Below are positions 1-5,219 of a stretch of DNA of 5,219 nucleotides, one piece after another. The notes below the pieces were generated by a model. That model did no database searches. It was given only the letters and a program-made list of their open reading frames with translations, and was not told the DNA's origin. The stretch's first letter is position 1. Each line of letters starts with the position of its first letter. The stretch lies in assembly GCA_903958265.1 (NCBI GenBank), contig CAJBSQ010000409.1, positions 1 to 5,219 on the forward strand, read 5' to 3'. Source of the stretch: an uncultured Planctomycetaceae bacterium (GTDB lineage: Bacteria > Planctomycetota > Planctomycetia > Pirellulales > UBA1268). Position numbers and translations under genes: made by a program.

Positions 1-594
1 TGAAGAACCCGGGAGGCGAGGTTCCCGGCGGTTACGACCCCGCGCGGGGCGGGGCCACGCCCTGGGATCGGCGGACGAGCATCACCTACCTGATCGGCAA
101 GGACCGCGACGTGCCGCATGCCTACACCGACTCGGCCGCCTCGGCCGTGTCGCTCTGCAGCGGCTGCAAAACCTACAACGACTCCATCAACGCGGATGAG
201 CGGGGCGGGCACGTCGAGCCGATCGCCCGTACGCTGCAACAGCGGGGTTACGCCGTGGGGGCCGTGTCGAGCGTGCCCGCCTCGCATGCCACGCCGGCCT
301 GCTCCTACGCCAACAATGTGACCCGCGACGACTACCAGGACATCGCCCGCGATCTCGTGGGCCTGCCCTCGATTGCCCGCCGGACCGAACCCCTGCCCGG
401 CCTCGACGTGGTCATCGGCGGCGGCTTTGGCGTGCGTGTCGAGGAGGAAAAAGACCAGGGTGCAAACTTTGAGCCGGGGCTCAAGTACGTCGCTGACTCG
501 ACGCTCGCGGCGATCGACGCCGCTCATGGCGGCCGCTATCGCCTAGCGGTACGGACGCCCGGCCGCCGCGGCGGCGAGGTGCTCGCCGAGGCCG
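1..594 (+). repeat. Left arm of a long inverted duplication
   Basis: Base x here pairs with base 1697-x in the right arm throughout. By eye I count 13 mismatches and no gaps, at left-arm positions 20, 128, 198, 269, 302, 303, 321, 353, 365, 384, 392, 437 and 503. The similarity is still running at base 1, so the true arm extends left of the window. It ends sharply after base 594 (gaggccg shared, then tccgcg here and cggccg in the other copy). Confidence 0.95.
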
Positions 595-623
595 TCCGCG
601 AAATGAAGCGGCTCATCGCGTGA
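1..623 (+). pseudogene. Truncated alkaline phosphatase copy (5' end outside window)
   Basis: This frame is open from the left edge (first full codon at base 3) to a TGA at 621-623, giving 206 residues. The first 197 match residues K214-A410 of the complete phosphatase on the minus strand (numbered from its ATG at 2333) with only four substitutions: Q279E, A314S, S320T and A341T. It keeps the nucleophile motif TDSAASA, the SHATP motif and the DVVIGGG segment. At base 594/595 the similarity stops abruptly and nine unrelated residues (VREMKRLIA) follow before the stop. The lost 158 residues include the EAGEVDWASH and TSDHGH metal-ligand motifs, so the product should be inactive as a phosphatase. 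The ATG at 111 is not a credible start, because homology continues in frame to the left edge. The 5' half is unseen. It could be a pseudogene, or the silent partner of an invertible pair. Substitutions fall mostly at third codon positions, so it has probably been under coding constraint for part of its history. Confidence 0.85.
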
Positions 624-626
624 CCG

Positions 627-2333
627 CTAGAGGCCGCCGACGAATGCCTCGGGGTCGTCGAGCACGAAGGCGTGTCCGTGGTCGCTGGTCACGATCACGA
701 CCGACTCGTCCCAGGCGTCGTGCCGCTCGATCCACTCGACCACGGCCTTGAAGGCGGCGTCGCCGCTCCGCACGGCGCCGATCACGTTGTCGATGTTGTT
801 GGCATGCGAGGCCCAGTCGACTTCGCCGGCCTCGACCATCAGCCAGAACCGACCGCGAGAAGCCAGCACATCCATGGCCACGGTCGCGATCTCCCCAAGC
901 GAAGGGTTCTCGACGAGATCGGCTTCGGTGTAGCGGATCGCGGAGCCGTACTTCTTCCGCAAGGCGTCGACGTCCTCGTCGTTCGTCGGCAGGTTGCCCG
1001 CCGCCGGGTCGTAATCGCCGTTGGCGGTCTGAAACGGCAGGTGGCCCTCGGCCGCACCAAAGAGGCCAAACAGCCGGTGCTTGCTCGCGATGGCGTCGGC
1101 CGCGGCCTCGGCGAGCACCTCGCCGCCGCGGCGGCCGGGCGTCCGTACCGCTAGGCGATAGCGGCCGCCATGAGCGGCGTCGATCGCCGCGAGGGTCGAG
1201 TCAGCGACGTACTTGAGCCCCGGCTCAAAGTTTGCACCCTGGTCTTTTTCCTCCTCGACGCGCACGCCAAAGCCGCCGCCGATGACCACGTCGAGGCCGG
1301 GCAGCGGTTCGGCCCGGCGGGCAATCGAGGGGAGGCCCACGAGGTCGCGGGCGATGTCCTGGTAGTCGTCGCGGGACACATTGTTGGCGTAGGCACAGGC
1401 CGGCGTGGCATGCGAGGCGGGCACGCTGGACACGGCCCCCACGGCGTAACCCCGCTGTTGCAGCGTACGGGCGATCGGCTCGACGTGCCCGCCCCGCTGA
1501 TCCGCGTTGATGGAGTCGTTGTAGGTTTTGCAGCCGCTGCAGAGCGACACGGCCGAGGCGGCCGAGTCAGTGTAGGCATGCGGCACGTCGCGGTCCTTGC
1601 CGATCAGGTAGGTGATGCTCGTCCGCCGATCCCAGGGCGTGGCCCCGCCCCGCGCGGGGTCGTAACCGCCGGGAACTTCGCCTCCCGGGTTCTTCACCGC
1701 CTGCGCATCGACGTCAAACGTGGTCTTGTCGTTGGCCGGGCTCGTCACGCAGAAGCCGAAGTCGGTCGGCGAGCCGCGGTAGTCCTGAAACCAGAAGCCC
1801 GTGCCCCGTCCCGCGGTGTAGTCCACCGCGCCGCGGGTGGCGATCGCGGCGATTCGTGTCGTGTGCCAGTCCATGCCGTCGAAGACGACCAGCACGATGT
1901 ACTTCTTACCCGCATCGGCGGCCGCCATCTGCAGCCGGTAGACGTCGGTCTGGTCGAAGTACTCCGCCTCGGGATTGAGGGTGCGGTCCGGCAGCCGGCC
2001 GTAGAGTGCCACCAGTTTCTCCGCGTCGCGGTAGACGCTGTTGGTGCCGCTCACCATGGCCAGCGACATGCCGAAGGAATAGACCGGAATGAGCCGGTTC
2101 GAGTGGCTGGAGTGGGAGACATACTTCTGCGGATGGTCGCCCCAGTGGCCCCAGACCGCGTGGCCGGCGGCCTCGGCTTCGGCCTGCATGGTGCGGATGC
2201 GGTCGGGCTCAGCGACGTGCAGGTCTTCGGGCGCGGCGGTGGCGACGCGAACGGGCCATCCGGAGAAGGCGGCCCCGATGAACGCGGCGAACGTGGCACG
2301 TCGGAGCAACGGGCTGAGGGTGGTGGACTTCAT
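627..2333 (-). CDS. Exported alkaline phosphatase, PhoA superfamily
   Basis: This 568-residue protein should hydrolyse phosphate monoesters outside the cytoplasm to release inorganic phosphate. The start is the ATG at 2333, because it begins a signal peptide: a basic stretch (LLRR, residues 9-12), a hydrophobic run (ATFAAFIGAAF) and a likely cut after ATA at residue 33. The twin arginine makes Tat export possible but the motif is not canonical. A TTG at 2387 would add 18 residues ahead of the signal and is less likely. Alkaline phosphatase (Pfam Alk_phosphatase type) motifs appear in order: VVFDGMDW with metal ligand D152; TDSAASA with nucleophile S257; SHATPA (H308, T310); DVVIGGG near 348-354; LMVEAGEVDWASHANN with E501, D506 and H510; and TSDHGH with D551 and H552. 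The gap from D152 to S257 is about 105 residues, against about 51 in E. coli PhoA. The chain ends 14 residues after the DHGH motif, with no visible equivalent of E. coli H412. There is no clear ribosome binding site. The family is confident; the exact subfamily and substrate are not. Confidence 0.93.
   Translation of the reverse strand: MKSTTLSPLLRRATFAAFIGAAFSGWPVRVATAAPEDLHVAEPDRIRTMQAEAEAAGHAVWGHWGDHPQKYVSHSSHSNRLIPVYSFGMSLAMVSGTNSVYRDAEKLVALYGRLPDRTLNPEAEYFDQTDVYRLQMAAADAGKKYIVLVVFDGMDWHTTRIAAIATRGAVDYTAGRGTGFWFQDYRGSPTDFGFCVTSPANDKTTFDVDAQAVKNPGGEVPGGYDPARGGATPWDRRTSITYLIGKDRDVPHAYTDSAASAVSLCSGCKTYNDSINADQRGGHVEPIARTLQQRGYAVGAVSSVPASHATPACAYANNVSRDDYQDIARDLVGLPSIARRAEPLPGLDVVIGGGFGVRVEEEKDQGANFEPGLKYVADSTLAAIDAAHGGRYRLAVRTPGRRGGEVLAEAAADAIASKHRLFGLFGAAEGHLPFQTANGDYDPAAGNLPTNDEDVDALRKKYGSAIRYTEADLVENPSLGEIATVAMDVLASRGRFWLMVEAGEVDWASHANNIDNVIGAVRSGDAAFKAVVEWIERHDAWDESVVIVTSDHGHAFVLDDPEAFVGGL
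1103..1696 (-). repeat. Right arm of a long inverted duplication
   Basis: This is the reverse-complement partner of bases 1-594, lying inside the complete phosphatase gene and coding for its residues 214-410. A 508-bp spacer (595-1102) separates the arms; it carries the last 158 codons of this gene on the minus strand and the nine-codon tail of the truncated copy on the plus strand. The match would presumably continue beyond 1696 if sequence left of the window were available. Confidence 0.95.
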
Positions 2334-2523
2334 TCCGGCAGCATACCCGCCGAATGCGGGCCGAAGGGAGCAGACGGATAAAGTCAACGAGAGGCCGACC
2401 CCGCCGTCCGACGCGGGAGGGCCGCGCCGTGGCCCGCCGTGACGTGGAAGGCCTATCTCGCCGCCGAAAAACAGCCCCGCGGCCCCCGGCCGGCTTCACG
2501 CCGCAGGCTTTGCTAGTACAACC
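2334..2523. promoter_or_regulatory. Divergent intergenic region between phosphatase and ppc
   Basis: These 190 bp separate two divergent start codons, so both promoters presumably lie here. I could not identify a convincing -35/-10 pair in either direction, a Pho box, or a Shine-Dalgarno near either start. What is visible is a short GC hairpin at 2346-2360 (listed separately), a weaker stem at 2419-2423 with 2431-2435, and the hexamer CGCCGT at 2402, 2425 and 2435, the last two ten bases apart and extended to CGCCGTG. The regulatory role is inferred from position alone. Confidence 0.5.
2346..2360 (-). promoter_or_regulatory. Small GC hairpin upstream of the phosphatase start
   Basis: CCCGC at 2346-2350 and GCGGG at 2356-2360 form a perfect 5-bp stem with a 5-base loop, 13-27 bases upstream of the phosphatase ATG. 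If transcription starts further upstream it would fold in the leader of the mRNA. Such short stems are common by chance in DNA this rich in G and C, so function is only a possibility. Confidence 0.2.
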
Positions 2524-5219
2524 ATGCACGGAGCCCCCACCGGCATCGTTCCCCACCTCGCGTCCGCCCCCCGCCGCAGCCAACCCGTGGCCCACGACGA
2601 ACTTCTCCGCCGCGACGTGCGGTTCCTGGGCGACATGCTCGGGTCGGTGATCCGTGAAATCGCCGGTGACGAGGCCTACGACCTGGTGGAGGAGATCCGC
2701 GGCCTCGCCCGCGACCGCCGCCAGGGCCGACACGAAGCCGAACCCGCCCTCGTCACGCGGATCGAATCCCTCGACGACCGGCAGGCGACGGTGGCGGCCA
2801 GGGCGTTCAGCATCTTCTTCGACCTCTCGAACATCGCGGAGGATCGGCAGCGGGTGCGGGTGCTTCGCGACCGCGAGCGACTCCGGCATCCCGAACCGCT
2901 CGGTGAATCGCTCCCGGCCGGAATCGCCGAACTGAGGGAACTCGGCGTGCCTGCCGCCGAGGTGCAGCAGGTCCTCGACCGGCTGCACGTGGAGCTCGTG
3001 TTCACGGCGCATCCGAGCGAGGCCAAGCGCCGGTCGATCCGCTCGAAGCTGCGACGGATGCGAAAGAGCCTGCAGGAGTTCGACGCCACCGACCTGCTTC
3101 CCCGCGAGCGGGCCCGGCACGAGGCCGACATGCGGAGCGAGCTCACCCTGCTCTGGCAGACGGAGTTCCTGCGGCCCACGCGGCCCACGGTGCTCGACGA
3201 GGTCGACCGGGGCCTGTCGATCATGCCGCGGCTCTGGGAGGCGGTGCCGCAGGTGCATGCCTCGCTCCGCCGCGCCCTCGCCGAGCACTACCCGGGCGAG
3301 ACGTTCGTCGTGCCGGCATTCCTCTCGTTTGGCTCCTGGATGGGAGGCGACCGCGACGGCAACCCGTTCGTCACCGCCGACGTCACCGCCAAGACGCTGC
3401 TCCGGCTTCGCACGGAGGCGATCGCCTGCCACGTCGACTGGTGCCACCAGCTGCACGACCTGCTGACGGTGTCGATTCACGTGACCGGGGCCGCCGCGCC
3501 GCTCGCCGAGCGGCTTGCCGACCTGGTCACCCGGTGGCCCGAACTGGCCGCCGCGCTCGAACCGATCGCCGAGCACGAGATGTACCGCCGCTGGATCCGG
3601 ATGATCCGGTTTCGGCTCGAGGCCTCGCAGGCTGCGGCACTCGACGCGTCGGCCAGCGGCTGGGCCTACCGCTCTGGCGACGACCTCGAGGCGGATCTGA
3701 CGCCGCTGCTGGAATGCCTCGCCCGAGACCATGTGGCGTCTGGCGAGTCGCCCGCCCAGGCCTGGCTCGATCTCGTGCGGACCTTCGGCCTGCACATGAC
3801 CCGGCTCGACGTCCGCCAGGATGCCCGTGCCTACCGCGAGATCATGGGGGACATCCTTGCGGCGGCCGGGGTGGTCGCCGATGCCGACGCCTACGAGTCA
3901 CTCGACGACGTTGCCCGCTGCCGGCTGCTCGTCGACACGCTCGGCCGCGTCGGCGGTGTCCCCGAAAACCGGCTCCGCCCGCTCGCCCTCGATTCGCTGC
4001 GGCTGTTCCGCGTGCTCCACACCGCGGCGGTCCGCTTCGGCCCCAGGTGTGTCGGCGGCGCGGTCGTCAGCCTGACGCGGTGCCCGGCCGACGTGCTGTC
4101 GGTGCTCTGGCTGTGGCGGTGGGCCCAGGGCCAGGCCGCCGGCAGTGGCGAACCAGCCGCCGACACCGACATCGCGATCGTGCCGCTGTTCGAGAAGATC
4201 CACGACCTCGCCCATGCCCACGAGACACTCGCGGCGATCCTCGACGAGCCCGTCTACCGCGATCATCTCCGGGGCCGCGGCGACCGGCAGGTCGTGATGG
4301 TCGGCTACTCCGACAGCACCAAAGACGGCGGCTACCTCGCCGCCTGCTGCGGCCTGCAAAACGCCCAGAACCGCCTCCATGCGGCCGCGACCGCACGGGG
4401 CGTGGCCCTCACCTTCTTCCACGGCCGCGGCGGCTCGCTCGGCCGCGGCGGCGGGCCCGCGGCCCGCGGCATCCTCTCGCTGCCGTCGGAGACGCTCGAT
4501 GGGTCGCTGCGGCTCACCGAGCAGGGGGAGGTGCTGGCCGAGCGGTACGACGATGCGGAGATCGCCCGCCGGCACCTGGAGCAGGTGACCTGGGCGACGC
4601 TCGTCGCCTCGAGCGTCCGCCGCTCGGAGCCGCGGCCGGAATGGAACGCGATCGCGAAACAGATGGCCGAGCGGTCGTTCGCCATCTACCGCGACCTGGT
4701 CGATCAGCCGGGCTTCATCGGCTACTTCTCGCAGACCACCCCCATCGATGACATCGAGAACCTGCCGATCGCATCGCGGCCCTCCCGGCGCCGCGGCGAG
4801 CGGACGCTCGACGACCTGCGGGCGATCCCCTGGGTCTTCGCCTGGACGCAGAGTCGCTGCATGATCCCCGCCTGGTACGGTCTGGGAACGGCCCTCACCG
4901 AGGTGAAGTATGAGGACCGGCGGGCGTGGCAGGCCGTCTGCGACATGTACCGCCAGTGGCCATTCTTTCAGGCCACGATCGACAACGCCACGCTGGCGCT
5001 CGCCAAGGCCGACATGTACATCGCCCAGCGGTATTCTGAACTGGACACTGACGATGACTCACGCCGCCAGATCTGGCAGCGAATCGCCGCGGAGCGCGAC
5101 CGCACCCGGCAGGCGATCCTCGACATCGTCGGTGGCGGCGAACTGCTCGCCACCACGCCGTGGTTCCAGCGGTCCATCGAGGCCCGCAATCCCTCGATCG
5201 ATCCGCTCAACCTGATCCA
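2524..5219 (+). CDS. ppc: Phosphoenolpyruvate carboxylase (3' end outside window)
   Basis: This cytoplasmic enzyme makes oxaloacetate and phosphate from PEP and bicarbonate, refilling the TCA cycle. The frame stays open from ATG 2524 to the right edge: 898 residues plus two bases. An in-frame TGA lies at 2440-2442 and ATG 2524 is the first start codon after it. Family landmarks appear in order: VFTAHPSEAKRRS with catalytic H163 (E. coli H138); GSWMGGDRDGN at 270-280; LDVRQDARAY with R431; VMVGYSDSTKDGG with K600 (E. coli K546); FHGRGGSLGRGGG with H633, R635 and R641 (E. coli H579, R581, R587); RLTEQGE at 663-669; SRPSRRR at 751-757; and LRAIPWVFAWTQSR at 765-778. K828 and R888 sit where E. 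coli K773 and R832 bind the inhibitor aspartate, so feedback inhibition is plausible. The last ~40 residues, including the usual C-terminal asparagine, lie beyond the window. No plant-type N-terminal phosphorylation serine is evident. The first motif has Ser165 where Thr is usual. No clear Shine-Dalgarno precedes the start. It diverges from the phosphatase gene. Confidence 0.97.
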   Translation, partial: MHGAPTGIVPHLASAPRRSQPVAHDELLRRDVRFLGDMLGSVIREIAGDEAYDLVEEIRGLARDRRQGRHEAEPALVTRIESLDDRQATVAARAFSIFFDLSNIAEDRQRVRVLRDRERLRHPEPLGESLPAGIAELRELGVPAAEVQQVLDRLHVELVFTAHPSEAKRRSIRSKLRRMRKSLQEFDATDLLPRERARHEADMRSELTLLWQTEFLRPTRPTVLDEVDRGLSIMPRLWEAVPQVHASLRRALAEHYPGETFVVPAFLSFGSWMGGDRDGNPFVTADVTAKTLLRLRTEAIACHVDWCHQLHDLLTVSIHVTGAAAPLAERLADLVTRWPELAAALEPIAEHEMYRRWIRMIRFRLEASQAAALDASASGWAYRSGDDLEADLTPLLECLARDHVASGESPAQAWLDLVRTFGLHMTRLDVRQDARAYREIMGDILAAAGVVADADAYESLDDVARCRLLVDTLGRVGGVPENRLRPLALDSLRLFRVLHTAAVRFGPRCVGGAVVSLTRCPADVLSVLWLWRWAQGQAAGSGEPAADTDIAIVPLFEKIHDLAHAHETLAAILDEPVYRDHLRGRGDRQVVMVGYSDSTKDGGYLAACCGLQNAQNRLHAAATARGVALTFFHGRGGSLGRGGGPAARGILSLPSETLDGSLRLTEQGEVLAERYDDAEIARRHLEQVTWATLVASSVRRSEPRPEWNAIAKQMAERSFAIYRDLVDQPGFIGYFSQTTPIDDIENLPIASRPSRRRGERTLDDLRAIPWVFAWTQSRCMIPAWYGLGTALTEVKYEDRRAWQAVCDMYRQWPFFQATIDNATLALAKADMYIAQRYSELDTDDDSRRQIWQRIAAERDRTRQAILDIVGGGELLATTPWFQRSIEARNPSIDPLNLI

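Noticed and set aside
111..623. Separate 170-residue gene starting at ATG 111
   Set aside because: Homology to the complete phosphatase continues in frame upstream to the left edge, so this ATG is internal and the real start lies outside the window.
1098..1107. Ten-base palindrome GGCCGCGGCC at the right-arm boundary, as a recombinase site
   Set aside because: It is absent at the other boundary (base 594/595), and such GC palindromes are expected often in this composition.
1..1696. Inverted repeat as a fold-back library or assembly chimera
   Set aside because: A simple fold-back would be nearly identical; 13 spread mismatches concentrated at third codon positions argue against it. Strain mixing in an assembly is not excluded and needs reads.
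1170..2381. 403-residue open frame on the plus strand
   Set aside because: It is antisense to the well-supported phosphatase gene, low in complexity, and has no recognisable domain.
2334..2387. TTG at 2387 as the phosphatase start
   Set aside because: The 18 extra residues would sit ahead of a normal signal peptide that begins at ATG 2333, so the ATG is the better choice.
2359..2387. TTGACT (reverse complement of 2382-2387) as a -35 box for the phosphatase
   Set aside because: The hexamer 17 bases downstream is TCGGCC, nothing like a -10 element, so no promoter is called.
2209..3795. 528-residue open frame on the minus strand
   Set aside because: It runs antisense through ppc and through the start of the phosphatase gene. 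Its composition is Arg/Gly/Pro-rich with no family motifs, as expected of a shadow frame in GC-rich DNA.
3441..4751. 436-residue open frame on the plus strand
   Set aside because: It overlaps ppc in another frame and is almost entirely Arg, Ala, Pro and Gly; ppc has clear motifs throughout this stretch.

Overview
The window is strongly GC-rich, with G or C at most third codon positions. It looks like a piece of a bacterial chromosome. A secreted, PhoA-superfamily alkaline phosphatase with long inserts, beside a phosphoenolpyruvate carboxylase of the 'AHP-S/T-EAKRRS' type, and the lack of clear Shine-Dalgarno sequences fit a planctomycete-like organism. That assignment is an impression from sequence style, not a demonstrated placement.

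Layout from left to right. Bases 1-623 (+) hold the truncated 3' part of an alkaline phosphatase gene that enters from beyond the left edge. Bases 627-2333 (-) hold an apparently complete, exported alkaline phosphatase. The two read towards each other and their stop codons are 3 bp apart. Bases 1-594 are an inverted copy of bases 1103-1696, with 13 mismatches and no gaps counted by eye (about 97.8% identity). Bases 2334-2523 are a divergent intergenic region. Bases 2524-5219 (+) hold phosphoenolpyruvate carboxylase (ppc), which runs off the right edge about 40 residues short of its expected C-terminus.

The carboxylase is central anaplerotic metabolism: it makes oxaloacetate from PEP and bicarbonate. 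The phosphatase is an exported phosphate-scavenging enzyme. I see no direct functional link between them; they share only a divergent promoter region.

The point of most interest is the inverted gene duplication. The + copy keeps the catalytic-serine region but loses the last 158 residues, which carry most remaining metal ligands, and ends in an unrelated 9-residue tail. Homologous recombination between the arms would flip the 508-bp spacer and exchange the two tails in frame. This could be an unusual C-terminal switch or simply a decaying duplicate; the window cannot decide. I found no RNA gene, CRISPR array, insertion sequence or recombinase, and nothing else that amounts to a new system.
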